Positions 1 to 9,910 of a stretch of DNA of 64,000 bases are shown piece by piece. The DNA comes from Planctomycetaceae bacterium (GTDB taxonomy: Bacteria > Planctomycetota > Planctomycetia > Planctomycetales > Planctomycetaceae). Made by a program: the position numbers and the translations under genes. A model generated the notes under the pieces. The model saw only the letters and a program-made list of their open reading frames with translations. It had not been told where the DNA came from and searched no databases. The stretch lies in contig JABISG010000002.1 in NCBI GenBank assembly GCA_018699955.1, positions 1 to 64,000 on the forward strand. The letters are read 5' to 3'. The stretch's first letter is position 1; every line of letters starts with the position of its first letter.

Positions 1-1165
1 CGGATTTGCCGTGAACGTAACCTCGTTTGATTCCTGCGCCGGCGACGACACCAGTATAGCAATAGGGCCAGTGATCACGTCCATCGGCGCTGTTGCCGTT
101 ACCCGAGGTACTGACGCCAAGCTGGGGACTGCGACCGAACTCTCCCACGCAAACCACCAAGGTTTCGTCGAGAATTCCACGGTCGTCCAGGTCGGCAAGC
201 AATGAAGCCAGGGCCTGATCGAGGATCTCGGTGCGTTCGGGAACGCGGACGAAGTTGTTCTGGTGGGTGTCCCAACCGCCCAGCGAAACTTCGACGAACC
301 GCACGTCGTTTTCGACCAACCGCCGCGCGAGCAGGCAACCCTGACCGAACGGGTTGTCGCCGTAGGACATTCTGACGGTTTCTTCTTCGCGATAAATGTT
401 GAACGCTTCCAACTCTTCGCTGCTCATCAGGCGGACCGCATCGTTGTAGGCATCGTTGTAAGAACGAACCTTCTTCTGGTTGAAGCGGCCACGGAATTTC
501 TGGTCGAGTTGACCCGAGAGACTCAGGCGTTTCTCGAATTGAGTTTGCTCGGTGCCGCGGGGAAGTTTGCTGTTCTGCAAACCGGCCGTCGGATCTCCAA
601 TGGGCAGCGGGGAGTAGGCCGCTTCCATGAATCCGGCGCCGGGATGCCGGCTGTCGTTGCCAATCCGGACATTGCCCGGCAGCGACTTGTTCGTGCGACC
701 GGAAAGCGCGAGCAGCCAGGCACCCATGGCTGGATGGCGAATCGTACCCCGCTGTGTGTAGCTGGTTCGCATCAGGTATCGACCACGCTCGTGAGCGCCC
801 TGTGTCGAACTGAGCGAGCGAACGAGAACCGCTTTGTCCATTTGCTTGGCCAACTGCGGCAGGTACTCGCTGATCTGCACGCCCTTGGCAACTGTGTCAA
901 TCGCCTGGACCGGTCCTTGTGTCTCCGCTCCCGGGTGGGGATCGAACGTGTCGAGATGTGTCATCCCGCCGCTCATGTACAGATAAATGATGTTTTTCGC
1001 AGGCTTCTTTCTCGCCGGCGGTTCCTTTCCTTCTCCGATTTCGGCGGCGAACGCCGTCGCGGCACCGGCCACTGGAAGCAGGCTGACTCCAAAGCAAGCC
1101 TTGGCGGCATAGGCTGCGAAATCACGTCTTGAAACATCGTCCAGTTTGTTGAGTAGGTCTTTCAT
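1..1165 (-). CDS. DUF1501 family exported protein (C-terminal end cut by window edge)
   Basis: The frame is open from an ATG at 1165 to the window edge, 388 codons, so the C-terminus is missing. The N-terminus has a twin-arginine signal (SRRDF at about residues 13-17, then a hydrophobic stretch ending AATAFA), so export by Tat is likely. The body shows the DUF1501 signatures: NIIYLYMSGGMTHLDTFDP near residue 65 and, at the last visible codons, the AGAGIKRGYVHG segment that normally lies near the C-terminus. DUF1501 is distantly sulfatase/alkaline-phosphatase-like, but no reaction is established. The gene follows a DUF1549/DUF1553 gene by 98 bp on the same strand, the usual planctomycete pair. 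Long open frames on the opposite strand here (263-1132, for example) are shadows of this gene. Confidence 0.9.
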   Translation of the reverse strand, partial: MKDLLNKLDDVSRRDFAAYAAKACFGVSLLPVAGAATAFAAEIGEGKEPPARKKPAKNIIYLYMSGGMTHLDTFDPHPGAETQGPVQAIDTVAKGVQISEYLPQLAKQMDKAVLVRSLSSTQGAHERGRYLMRTSYTQRGTIRHPAMGAWLLALSGRTNKSLPGNVRIGNDSRHPGAGFMEAAYSPLPIGDPTAGLQNSKLPRGTEQTQFEKRLSLSGQLDQKFRGRFNQKKVRSYNDAYNDAVRLMSSEELEAFNIYREEETVRMSYGDNPFGQGCLLARRLVENDVRFVEVSLGGWDTHQNNFVRVPERTEILDQALASLLADLDDRGILDETLVVCVGEFGRSPQLGVSTSGNGNSADGRDHWPYCYTGVVAGAGIKRGYVHGKS

Positions 1166-1263
1166 GATCAACCTTATTTATGTTTTGTGTGTTTCTTTTG
1201 TTTTTGACAAATTCTTAGCGGATGACGAAAACGTCATTCCGATTTGGGTCGTCAACCGAGAGT

Positions 1264-3300
1264 CTATTGAACGAACATGAATTGCCGCGTGTTGAGCAAC
1301 GACCAGATCACGTCTCTGACGCCGGAACCGCCTTTGCCTTCCATGTGTGGCAGCACGAGTTCCGTTTCCTCGGGCGTCGGTCGGCGATTCAGGATGGTGA
1401 CGAAGATCACATCGAGCTGCTCTTTCGGATCTTCCACGTCCGCCAGATTCTTTTGCAGCTGCGAATTGCGACTGGTCAACTGAGAAAACATCGGACCATT
1501 CAACAGGGTGAGAATTTGTGGCACGGTGGCTTCGGTATTCGCGTTCTCGATCGTTTCGCGATCCGACTGCCCGAACTGACGGAGGAAATGTCCCGGGCGT
1601 GCCGGCGACTCGACTTCAGAGGCGCGGACGAAATCGCGGGGGAAGCCGGCCCAGCGGGGGTCGGTCTCGCGCTGTCGCTGACGGGCGCGGTTGCGATCAC
1701 GTTGCATCCGACGTTCTCCCGCTTCACCGAAGACCTGCTTGCGGATCCCGTTCATTTCTTCTCGGAGCTTATTGACCGCGTCGCGATCCTGAATTCGGCT
1801 GGCGACCCGAAGCTGCTTTTGCAGGTCGCGGGTCATCTCCGTGTATTTCACCTGGGCGGTGCGGCGTTTGGCTTCCGCTTCGGCCATTACCAGGATTTCC
1901 TTCATTTCCGTGTTGACGAGTTCTTCTCCAGCGGCGTAACGGCCGTAATTGCGGACGAGACCTTTGCGTTCATCAACGTACGGAATTGTCATTGTCAGCA
2001 GCGAGTCCCACAGCTGCTCGGCCGAGAGTCGCTGAAGAACGGGACCGGGGAAATAATAGGTGTCTTCAGCAGCAACTTCCTCAGTCGTGACTTCGCGTTG
2101 ATAGGTCTTTGTGTTGTACAGAACCCGCAGAAACTGTTTCAGGTCGTACTTTGAATCGACGAGCAATGCGACCAGATTCTTCAGCACTTCCGGATTCGAG
2201 GCATCAACGCCGTCCTTGAAATCATCGACCGGCTCAACCAGCCCAATGCCCATCGCCCGTTTCCACAAGCGGTTCGCAATCACGTTGGTGAACCGCGGAT
2301 TTGTGGGCGAGGTCATCCAGCGTGCGTAAACTTCTTTGCGGCTGTCGCCTTCCTTGATTACGACTTCATCGCCAAAAATCGCGGCCGGATCGATTTGATC
2401 CTTTGGTTTGGCATCGTCGTATTGGTAGTCGTCGGGCAACCTCAGTTTCCTCTCGGTTTCGTTGACGTTATAAGCCAGTGGCTGCAGGATGCGATTGGCC
2501 GACCGAAAGACGTTGTTGTCGAGCTTTTCATCGCGCCGCATCTGGCGAAGTTCCATGTACTTCGGGTTGCGGCGGTCACGGGTTTCGATGCCGTAAGTGA
2601 ACGCGGCCAACTGGTAGTATTGCTTCTGCGTCCATGAATCGAATGGGTGGTCGTGACACTGCGCACAAACGAGTTGCGTCCCCAGAAAGACCTGTGCCGT
2701 GTTCGACATGTTGTCGAGCGGCATGCCGACGTCGCGCAAGTAGTAACCGGCTGCACCGTTGTCCCAGGTGTAACCTTCGGCGGTAATCAACTCTCGCACG
2801 AATTGATCGTAAGGTTTGTTCTCGCGGAGCGATGTCTTCACGAATTCAAGGTACGGCTGAGCGGGGGCATATCGCATGCGAGACTGCAGACGCAGCAGGT
2901 CGGCCCAGTAATTGAACTGATGACTGACATAGCCTTCGCTGTCGAGCAATTCATCGATCAACGCGCTTCGCTTCTTCGAGTCGGTCGAATCGAGAAAGGC
3001 GACTGTTTCATCGTGTGACGGAATACGGCCGACGACGTCCAGATAAATCCGTCGGACAAATAATTCGTCGCTGGTGAGCGGATTGGGATCGATTTTGTGT
3101 TTCGCGTAGTCCGCTTCGATCAGTTTGTCGATTTGACGACTCGCCGACGACACTTGCGACATGGGAATTGCGGAGACCGATTTTGGCGACGCCTTTTTCG
3201 CGTCGTCCGGCTTCTTGGCTGCTTCGGCCGAGCCGTTCGTGGTCAACAGTAAGGCAAGCGCGATGCCGAGGCTCGCAACGAGGAATCGTGGCTTCTGCAT
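1264..3300 (-). CDS. DUF1549/DUF1553 domain exported protein
   Basis: This 678-residue protein has an N-terminal signal peptide (MQKPRFLVASLGIALALLL, cut near AEAA). The DUF1549 half shows the RRIYLDVVGRIP motif near residue 100 and the CAQCHDHPFD motif near residue 210, a CxxCH that could bind haem. The DUF1553 half carries TNPRFTNVIANRLWKRAMGIGLV and a C-terminal LNTRQFMFVQ. The ATG at 3300 is preferred over an upstream in-frame start at 3396, because the signal peptide begins exactly there. It is the first gene of a two-gene unit with the DUF1501 gene downstream. A charged Arg/Gln-rich stretch near residues 500-570 interrupts the two domains. Function is unknown; these pairs are greatly expanded in planctomycetes. 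Confidence 0.88.
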   Translation of the reverse strand: MQKPRFLVASLGIALALLLTTNGSAEAAKKPDDAKKASPKSVSAIPMSQVSSASRQIDKLIEADYAKHKIDPNPLTSDELFVRRIYLDVVGRIPSHDETVAFLDSTDSKKRSALIDELLDSEGYVSHQFNYWADLLRLQSRMRYAPAQPYLEFVKTSLRENKPYDQFVRELITAEGYTWDNGAAGYYLRDVGMPLDNMSNTAQVFLGTQLVCAQCHDHPFDSWTQKQYYQLAAFTYGIETRDRRNPKYMELRQMRRDEKLDNNVFRSANRILQPLAYNVNETERKLRLPDDYQYDDAKPKDQIDPAAIFGDEVVIKEGDSRKEVYARWMTSPTNPRFTNVIANRLWKRAMGIGLVEPVDDFKDGVDASNPEVLKNLVALLVDSKYDLKQFLRVLYNTKTYQREVTTEEVAAEDTYYFPGPVLQRLSAEQLWDSLLTMTIPYVDERKGLVRNYGRYAAGEELVNTEMKEILVMAEAEAKRRTAQVKYTEMTRDLQKQLRVASRIQDRDAVNKLREEMNGIRKQVFGEAGERRMQRDRNRARQRQRETDPRWAGFPRDFVRASEVESPARPGHFLRQFGQSDRETIENANTEATVPQILTLLNGPMFSQLTSRNSQLQKNLADVEDPKEQLDVIFVTILNRRPTPEETELVLPHMEGKGGSGVRDVIWSLLNTRQFMFVQ

Positions 3301-3534
3301 GGAATCCGGCTCCGATTCAATAATGAGGCAGGCAAATTGCGGTGGGATGTTCGGTGGGTTCTTTCGGCTGTTATTTACACATGCCGATGTGTGCATGAGT
3401 GTAGCCGATTCCCACCTTCCTTGTCACGCGCACATGGAAAGTGCGAATTGCCCGAGAGAATTCGCAACGACTACGCCGCGGATCGATTGCTTCGATTCGG
3501 CTCTATTCTGCGTTGCTGCGCTCAGCGTATTGCC

Positions 3535-5097
3535 TTACTCGGCCGCTTCGACAGGGACAGCGACCGGCCAGCCGAGTGCCCATTGGAGTTGGAATTGGGC
3601 TTGGTCGTATTCGATGACCGCTTTGAGATAGGCGCGGCTCGCATCTTCCAACGCGCGAATCGACTGCAACACTTCCAGCGGCAGTCCCTGCGCGTCGCGG
3701 ATGCGACTGAGATTTCTCTCGTATGAGTTTGTGGCGGACTGGATCGCGTTCTTTGTGATGTCGATCCGTTTGGCCCGGTGGGTTACCTGGGAATGTGCTT
3801 CGACAATTTCTCGGGCGACTTGATCGAGAACGCGCACCTGCTCGTATCTCGTTTGCTGAATCCGAGCCCGTGTTTCGCGGCGGGCTGCTCCTTCGCCGAA
3901 TCCGAGGTTGCGGATCTCCCATGTCAGAATCGCATCGAAGTCGTAACGGCCTTGCACGTTATTCAGCTTGTTTCCCACACCGCCGCCGAACCCGCCGTTA
4001 CTGAATCCCAATAGCACGCTGGGAACAAACGGGGCGTATTTCTGACGCTGGTACTGTTCGCAGGCTGCTGCGACGAGCGACTGCGCTTCCATCAGTTCCG
4101 GCCGATTTTCCAAACCGGTGCTGATGAGGCTCGCCTTGTCAAAATCCGGCGAGACCAATTCGATGGGTAACACCGTCGGATCCAACGGGACGATTTGCCG
4201 TCCTGCATCGATACTGAGCGTCTGGGACAATTTGGCCGATGCGACGTCGATCCGTTCGTGTGCTATTGCCAATCGGCTTTCGACAAGCATCGATTCGGTT
4301 TCGATACGGTCGGCATCGGCCGGCAATCCCTGGCCCGTGGCAGCGAAGTCCCGCGTCAGTTTCGCGAGACCAGCGGTGCGTGTCTGTGTCTCTTCGACAA
4401 TCCGTGCATCCTGTTTTGCGTCCAGCAAATCGAGATAGGCACTCGCCACCTTCAGCAACTGCCGATTGACGACACCGTTGGCTCCGTGCGACCGCGCCCA
4501 TGCCGTCTTCTCGCTGATTTTCGGTTGGAAGATTGCGTCGGCCAGATGAAACCGCGCGACGACCCCGGGCCGTGGGGTTGTTCCCGCACCGGTCGAGCCT
4601 GCTCCGAGTCCATATTGGAAGGAATTGCGGTGCACATCGACGATCCCGCCGTTGCTGGCCTGGTAGTTGCCGTCGTGTTTGTGAAAGCTGAAGCCGGGTT
4701 GAATCGAGGGAAGCCATAGCACTTTGGCGCGATCGAGCGTCGCATAGGCTTCCTGAACTCTCCACTGGGCAAAGCCAACGGCAGGATGATCGCCGCCGAC
4801 CATCGACAACGCCGTCGGCAGGTTGAGTTGGATCGGTTCGGGCTGTGGTTGTTCGTCAATGGTCTGGACATCAACTGCCGCGCCATCCGGTGCCGGAGGC
4901 AACTCTGGCGGAGTGTTCGCTGGTGATTCGGCGACTGCGGCTGTCAGCAACACGTTGGAACTCGGCTCCGCTGCCGGTTCGGTCGATATCGGCGGCGAAT
5001 CGTGCTGATCCATCGTCACATTTCGAGAGCCAGCGCAGCCGGACAGCCCAATTAACAGTCCGCCGAGCAAACAGATTGTGTAAGAGCAAAGCCGCAT
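3535..5097 (-). CDS. TolC-family outer-membrane efflux lipoprotein
   Basis: This 520-residue protein fits an outer-membrane channel of a tripartite efflux pump. A lipoprotein signal is visible: MRLCSYTICLLGGLLIGLSGC, with Cys in an LSGC lipobox. The body is long amphipathic helix with two outer-membrane-efflux repeats (for example LKVASAYLDLLDAKQDARIVEE and LDQVAREIVEAHSQVTHRAK), ending in YDQAQFQLQWALG as in other TolC relatives. A low-complexity Pro/Glu linker follows the lipobox. The ATG at 5097 has an AAGGGG Shine-Dalgarno six bases upstream, so I prefer it to the start at 5121. It is divergent from the adaptor and pump genes at 5382 and 6752, and all three probably form one efflux system. 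Substrate is unknown. Confidence 0.88.
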   Translation of the reverse strand: MRLCSYTICLLGGLLIGLSGCAGSRNVTMDQHDSPPISTEPAAEPSSNVLLTAAVAESPANTPPELPPAPDGAAVDVQTIDEQPQPEPIQLNLPTALSMVGGDHPAVGFAQWRVQEAYATLDRAKVLWLPSIQPGFSFHKHDGNYQASNGGIVDVHRNSFQYGLGAGSTGAGTTPRPGVVARFHLADAIFQPKISEKTAWARSHGANGVVNRQLLKVASAYLDLLDAKQDARIVEETQTRTAGLAKLTRDFAATGQGLPADADRIETESMLVESRLAIAHERIDVASAKLSQTLSIDAGRQIVPLDPTVLPIELVSPDFDKASLISTGLENRPELMEAQSLVAAACEQYQRQKYAPFVPSVLLGFSNGGFGGGVGNKLNNVQGRYDFDAILTWEIRNLGFGEGAARRETRARIQQTRYEQVRVLDQVAREIVEAHSQVTHRAKRIDITKNAIQSATNSYERNLSRIRDAQGLPLEVLQSIRALEDASRAYLKAVIEYDQAQFQLQWALGWPVAVPVEAAE

Positions 5098-5381
5098 CGA
5101 AAGCCCCTTTGGGTCGCGCATACCGGTAGTCCACCAAAAAGCTCATCGGCGGTTGATGTGTGACGGATGTGCCGAATTTACCGCTGATATCGGATTTGCG
5201 GGGCGGGTGCTGCCGGTAGTATCGGTTTCGCAGTTGAGATAAACGGTGACGATTACGCCGACTTTGCAAGCAAGTCGCGGTTGCTATGCAGGTCACCGGG
5301 TTGAATCTGCTTCCTTTCGGTCTGTCGCAGGCTTATGATCGAAGTTTACGCAAACCACCTAACCGTTAAGAGTTTCCACCG

Positions 5382-6716
5382 ATGATCTGCTCTCGCTCCT
5401 CCTCGAAATTGCTCTCTGCAGCGGCCTGCTGGAGCCTGATTGCTTTAGTTGGCTGCACGCGACCGGCTCCCGTGGGAGAGAACAAAACGCAACCAAAACC
5501 GGTTCGCGTGAAGACGGTTTCTGTGACATCCGAAGAGGTTGAACAAACCACCACACAGCCGGCCACCGTCCATCCGTTTTACCGTGCCGAAGTGCGGGCC
5601 AAGACGTCCGGTTATGTCGAAACTGTGGAAGCCGACATCGGCGATTATGTAGAAGCCGGCGACACTTTGGCCATTATTGACGTCCCGGAACTGCAACAGC
5701 GAAAGAAGATTATTAACGCCCGCATCACACGGCACGTCGCGGGGGAAAGCCGCGCCAAATCGGGCGTCGAACTGGCCAAGGCCAACGTCGTTTCCGCAAC
5801 AGCGAAACTGGCGCAGGCGAATTCGGAATTGAAGCGGGCCGAGGCAATGCTGACCGCCGCAGAAGCGGAATTCACTCGCACCGAAGATCTCGTCGCGCGA
5901 AAGTCACTGGAAAGCCGCGTGCTGGATGAAGTCCGCAAAAAGCGGGATGCGGAACTGGCCAATCAGGCGGCTGTCACTTCGGCAATCACTTCTGCCAACG
6001 CGGATGTTGCCGTGGCGAAGGCACAGCAATCAGCGGCTGAGGCCGACCTTGATATTGCCGAGGCGGAAACTGAAATCGTCAGGCAGCAGCTCGCTGAACT
6101 CGCCGTGTTGAACGACTATGCCACCATCGAGGCTCCCTTCGCCGGCGTGGTCACCCAACGTTCGGTCGATCCGGGCGATCTGGTGCGGGAAAGTAGTGAA
6201 GTTGGCAAGGGAGAGCCGCTGTTCGTTGTCAGCCAGATGACAACAGTGCGGGTTCACATTCCAATCCCCGAAGCGGATGCCGCTCTGGTCAGCAAGGGCG
6301 ACACGGTCACGTTGACCTTCCCTTCCTTTTCTGCCGAAGAGCCAATCAAAATACCGGTGACTCGCCTGTCCGGCGAACTTGATCCCAGCACACGGACCAT
6401 GCTGGTGGAGGTCGAGGTTGAAAACGCAACACGAAAACTCTTGCCGGGAATGTTCGGGCAGGCAACCATCAGCCTGTCGAGCAAGATTGCCGCCAACATG
6501 CTGCCCGCGCGAGCCGTCCGATTCGATGAAACGGGAGAGGCTTATGTCTATCTAGTTGACGAAAACGACACGGTGTCGGTGGTTCAAGTCACAACCGGCA
6601 TCGATGACGGTCACTCCATCCAGATCCTCACTGGTTTACAGGCGGGACAGCAAGTCGTGGATGCCCACCTGAAGCGATTCACCGCCGAACAAAAAGTGAC
6701 AGTCCTCAGCGACTGA
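5382..6716 (+). CDS. RND efflux periplasmic adaptor (HlyD/MFP family)
   Basis: This 444-residue membrane-fusion protein would bridge the RND pump and the TolC channel in the periplasm. It has a lipoprotein signal (hydrophobic segment ending ALVGC, Cys near residue 25). The order is typical: a barrel-sandwich half (YRAEVRAKTSGYVETVEADIGDYVEAGD near residues 66-93), a long coiled-coil hairpin rich in Ala/Glu (about residues 110-235), the second lipoyl half (ATIEAPFAGVVTQRSVDPGDLV), and a beta-barrel and membrane-proximal domain with LLPGMFGQATI. The pump gene begins 35 bp downstream, so the two are co-transcribed. The 284-bp gap to the divergent TolC gene must hold both promoters. Confidence 0.93.
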   Translation: MICSRSSSKLLSAAACWSLIALVGCTRPAPVGENKTQPKPVRVKTVSVTSEEVEQTTTQPATVHPFYRAEVRAKTSGYVETVEADIGDYVEAGDTLAIIDVPELQQRKKIINARITRHVAGESRAKSGVELAKANVVSATAKLAQANSELKRAEAMLTAAEAEFTRTEDLVARKSLESRVLDEVRKKRDAELANQAAVTSAITSANADVAVAKAQQSAAEADLDIAEAETEIVRQQLAELAVLNDYATIEAPFAGVVTQRSVDPGDLVRESSEVGKGEPLFVVSQMTTVRVHIPIPEADAALVSKGDTVTLTFPSFSAEEPIKIPVTRLSGELDPSTRTMLVEVEVENATRKLLPGMFGQATISLSSKIAANMLPARAVRFDETGEAYVYLVDENDTVSVVQVTTGIDDGHSIQILTGLQAGQQVVDAHLKRFTAEQKVTVLSD

Positions 6717-6738
6717 TCCACCATCAACATCATAAATC

Positions 6739-6750
6739 AAGAGCGCTCTT
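6739..6750. promoter_or_regulatory. Perfect 12-bp palindrome over the RND ribosome-binding region
   Basis: The sequence aagagcgctctt is a perfect palindrome ending one base before the ATG of the pump gene. It sits where a Shine-Dalgarno sequence would be, and no better one is visible. It could be a small hairpin limiting pump translation, or a coincidence. Confidence 0.25.
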
Positions 6751-6751
6751 C

Positions 6752-9700
6752 ATGGGTTTGATCAACTTCTCATTGCGAAACCGTTTCGCCGTGCTGGCCG
6801 CCTCCATTGCGTTGTGCCTGTTGGGCGCTGCCGTGATTCCGGGCATCACGATCGACATTCTTCCCGACTTCAAGAAGCCGGTGGTTGTCAGCTTCTTTTC
6901 GTATCCGGGGTTGCCAACTCTGGACATGGAGAAGTCGGTCAGTTCCCGCGTCGAACGTGCGCTGACGTTGGCCGGCAAGATTGAACATCAGGAGTCGCGG
7001 ACGGTTCCCGGTGCCGCCATCATCAAGGTCTTCTTTCAGCCGGGTGCCGACCCCAGTTCGGCCATGAACGACATCGTCAACCTCGAAGCGAGTGACATGT
7101 TTCACCTGCCGCCGGGAATTGAGTGGCCGTTCACCTTGCGAAGTGAACCATCCAATTTGCCTGTCGTCCTCGCGGCGATTTCAGGCGAAGGGATGAGCGA
7201 GTCGGAACTCTACGGCATTGGCTACTACGCCGTCCGAAATAAGATGGGCGGTTTACAAGGCGTTCAAATCCCTCATCCATTCGGCGGAAAGTTTCGCCAG
7301 ATGATGGTGTACGTCGAACCGACCAAGCTGCAGGCTCACAACGTGAGTGCCACCGACGTCGTCGATGCATTGAGGAAATCCAATCTGGTGCTGGCAGCGG
7401 GAACCGCGCGGCTGGGCGGGACCGATTATCAGATTCACCCGCGAAATACTTTGCCGACAAAAGAAGACATTGAGGCGATCCCGGTTGCCGTTCGCAATGA
7501 TCGCCCCATCTTCATTCGCGATCTCGGACGCGTCGAGGATGATTCCGCCTTGCAGTACAACATCGTGCGGGTGAACGGCAAGCGGAGCGTCTATTGCCCG
7601 CTGCTGCGCGAGCCGGGCGAAAACACGATCGCCGTTGTTGATCGCATCTACGATGGCATCGCCACCGAAATCCCCAAGATGAAAGAACGGGGCGACATTC
7701 CGGAGAACACTGAGGTCACGCTGGTCTCCGATCAGTCTGGCTATATTCGCAAAGCGATGAAAAACCTGTTCAATCAGGTGGGACTGGGTGCCATCCTGGT
7801 GGCCGTAGTCGTGATGGTGTTTCTCAGGCGATTCCTGCCGACAGTCATCATCGTTTCCACAATCGCACTCGCGATTTTGATTGGCGGACTTGGGTTCGCT
7901 TACACGGGACAGACCATCAACGTGATGACGCTGGGCGGAATTGCGTTGGCAATCGGCACCGTTGTCGATGCCGGCATTGTGGTGGTCGAGAATGTGATTC
8001 GTCATCAGAGAATGGGCAAGTCGCCGCTCGACGCCGCGCGCGATGGCACGCACGAAGTCTCCGGCGCGATTCTGGCGGGAACCGCGACCACGCTGGCGGT
8101 CTTTTTGCCGGCTGTGTTTCTCACCGGCATGATCAAATACCTATTCGCGCCGCTGTCGCTGGCAGCCACGTTTACAATTGGCGCATCCTACGTTTTGGCC
8201 CTGACAATCGTGCCGGCCTTCTGCGCCACATTCGTGCGCGAACGCATGCGAAACCAGAACGGCCCCAATGATTCTGATGTTCCATCGACCACAGACGACG
8301 CAAAGCCGCGCGGGATTTATGGCAACTGCCTCAGCCTCGCGCTCAAAGTCCCGGCACTCACCGCGTTGGTTATTATCGCCGTTGTTGGCGCGTCGTTTTC
8401 GTTGCTGCCGTTGATGGGAACGGAATTGTTTCCCGAGGTCGATGCAGGCACGTTTGAACTTCGCATCAAAACCGTCCCCGGCACCGAACTCATCGAGACA
8501 GAGAAACTCGTCGCCCGCATCGAAAATACGATCAAGGAAGTCATTCCCGAGAACGAGATCGAAACACTCATTGCCAACATCGGCCTGCCGGTCGGCAAGG
8601 GGGCCGGATTTTCGACGGTGCTCAGTTCCAATTCCGGGCCGGACACCGCTTACCTCATCGTCAATCTCACGCAGACAGGCCGCTCCACCAGCACGAAAAC
8701 CTACGTCGAGACGCTACGAAAGAAGCTGGCCGACGATTATCCGATGGAGCAATTCCTGTTCGTCTCCGGTGGTATTGTCAACATGGCGTTGAACGAAGGC
8801 GTGCCGACGCCGATCAGCGTTCAAGTCTCGGCGGGAACACTCGGTCAATGCCGCGATGCCGCCGAGAGAATTGTCGATGTCGTGCAACAGATTCCGGGGA
8901 CCGAAGACGTGCAAATCGCGCAGTCGCTGGACTACCCCCAATTCGACGTGCAGGTAGACCGAACGCGTGCAAAGTACCTTGGCCTCGATCAGGAAGAAGT
9001 CGCACAAACCGTGCTGACGGCGCTCGGCTCCAGTGTGGGGTACGCTCCGACGATCTGGATTGATCCCGAAAAAGGCGTCGATTTTTTCATGGGTGTGCAG
9101 TACGAGTCGAACGAGTTTGAGTCGCTCGATGAGATCCGCAACATTCCTCTCTCGCTGAACACGCCCAACGGGCCTATCACAATTCCGCTGTCTAACATTG
9201 CGACAATCAAGCGAGTAAACATTCCCGGCGAGATCGCGCACTATAACATTTCCCGCGTGAACGACGTGAACGTCAACGTGTCGGGACGAGACGTTGGTTC
9301 GGTCGCGCGGGATGTCGAACGGGCCTTGGCGGAAATGGACTTTGAAAGCGGAGTGACTCCAACAATTCGAGGCCCCGTGCAAACGATGCGATCGGGTATC
9401 GATCAAATCGGGCTGGGACTGATTGTTGCCGGCGCGCTGGTTTATCTCGTGCTGATGGCGCAATTCCGATCGTTCATCGATCCACTGATCATCATGCTGG
9501 CGGTGCCGCTCGGTTTGGGTGGCGTGCTGGTCGTTCTGTATTTCACCAACACCAACATCAACATTCAGTCGCTCATGGGTATTCTGATGATGATTGGTGT
9601 TGTCGTGAACAACTCGATTCTGCTTGTCGAGTTTGCCAACCGTCGCCGGGCGGACGGTTTGTCTCCGCGCGATGCAGCAATGTCTGCCGCGCAAGTTCGA

Positions 9701-9910
9701 CTGCGGCCGATTCTGATGACCTCGCTCACATTGATTGCCTCGATGCTGCCGTTGTCGATTCAATTCGCACCGGGCAACGAAGCGATGATTCCGCTGGCTC
9801 GCGCACTGCTGGGAGGCATGGTCGTTTCCACCGTGTTAACGCTCGTCCTTGTGCCATGCGTCTACTCACTCGTGCATCGCCGCTCCACTGCGGTCACTCC
9901 CGCAGCGTAA
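6752..9910 (+). CDS. RND-family efflux pump permease (AcrB/HAE-like)
   Basis: This 1052-residue inner-membrane pump has the usual length and plan: TM1 (LRNRFAVLAASIALCLLGAAVIPG), a large porter domain, TMs 2-6 with GTVVDAGIVVVENVIRH carrying the TM4 Asp used in proton relay, a second TM (VIIAVVGASFSLLPLMG) opening the repeat, a second porter domain, and TMs 8-12 including GVVVNNSILLVEFANRRR. An RxxxDA segment (SPRDAAMSAAQVRLRPILMT) follows as in other RND pumps. It would export a lipophilic or metal substrate using the proton gradient, together with the adaptor upstream and the divergent TolC. The lack of a clear metal-binding Met cluster makes a drug/lipid-type substrate likelier than CusA-type metal export, but this is inference. 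Confidence 0.94.
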   Translation: MGLINFSLRNRFAVLAASIALCLLGAAVIPGITIDILPDFKKPVVVSFFSYPGLPTLDMEKSVSSRVERALTLAGKIEHQESRTVPGAAIIKVFFQPGADPSSAMNDIVNLEASDMFHLPPGIEWPFTLRSEPSNLPVVLAAISGEGMSESELYGIGYYAVRNKMGGLQGVQIPHPFGGKFRQMMVYVEPTKLQAHNVSATDVVDALRKSNLVLAAGTARLGGTDYQIHPRNTLPTKEDIEAIPVAVRNDRPIFIRDLGRVEDDSALQYNIVRVNGKRSVYCPLLREPGENTIAVVDRIYDGIATEIPKMKERGDIPENTEVTLVSDQSGYIRKAMKNLFNQVGLGAILVAVVVMVFLRRFLPTVIIVSTIALAILIGGLGFAYTGQTINVMTLGGIALAIGTVVDAGIVVVENVIRHQRMGKSPLDAARDGTHEVSGAILAGTATTLAVFLPAVFLTGMIKYLFAPLSLAATFTIGASYVLALTIVPAFCATFVRERMRNQNGPNDSDVPSTTDDAKPRGIYGNCLSLALKVPALTALVIIAVVGASFSLLPLMGTELFPEVDAGTFELRIKTVPGTELIETEKLVARIENTIKEVIPENEIETLIANIGLPVGKGAGFSTVLSSNSGPDTAYLIVNLTQTGRSTSTKTYVETLRKKLADDYPMEQFLFVSGGIVNMALNEGVPTPISVQVSAGTLGQCRDAAERIVDVVQQIPGTEDVQIAQSLDYPQFDVQVDRTRAKYLGLDQEEVAQTVLTALGSSVGYAPTIWIDPEKGVDFFMGVQYESNEFESLDEIRNIPLSLNTPNGPITIPLSNIATIKRVNIPGEIAHYNISRVNDVNVNVSGRDVGSVARDVERALAEMDFESGVTPTIRGPVQTMRSGIDQIGLGLIVAGALVYLVLMAQFRSFIDPLIIMLAVPLGLGGVLVVLYFTNTNINIQSLMGILMMIGVVVNNSILLVEFANRRRADGLSPRDAAMSAAQVRLRPILMTSLTLIASMLPLSIQFAPGNEAMIPLARALLGGMVVSTVLTLVLVPCVYSLVHRRSTAVTPAA

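Noticed and set aside
263..1132. 289-codon open frame on the plus strand
   Set aside because: It is antisense to the DUF1501 gene and matches nothing recognised.
3377..3392. acacat-gccg-atgtgt hairpin sharing a 10-mer (acatgccgat) with the palindrome at 35089
   Set aside because: A shared 10-mer between two intergenic sites is too little to claim a common regulator, and the arms are different.
5301..5339. TTGAAT and TATGAT upstream of the HlyD-type adaptor gene
   Set aside because: The spacing is 27 bases, too long for a sigma70 promoter; a -35 at 17 bases (TTCCTT) is a poor match.
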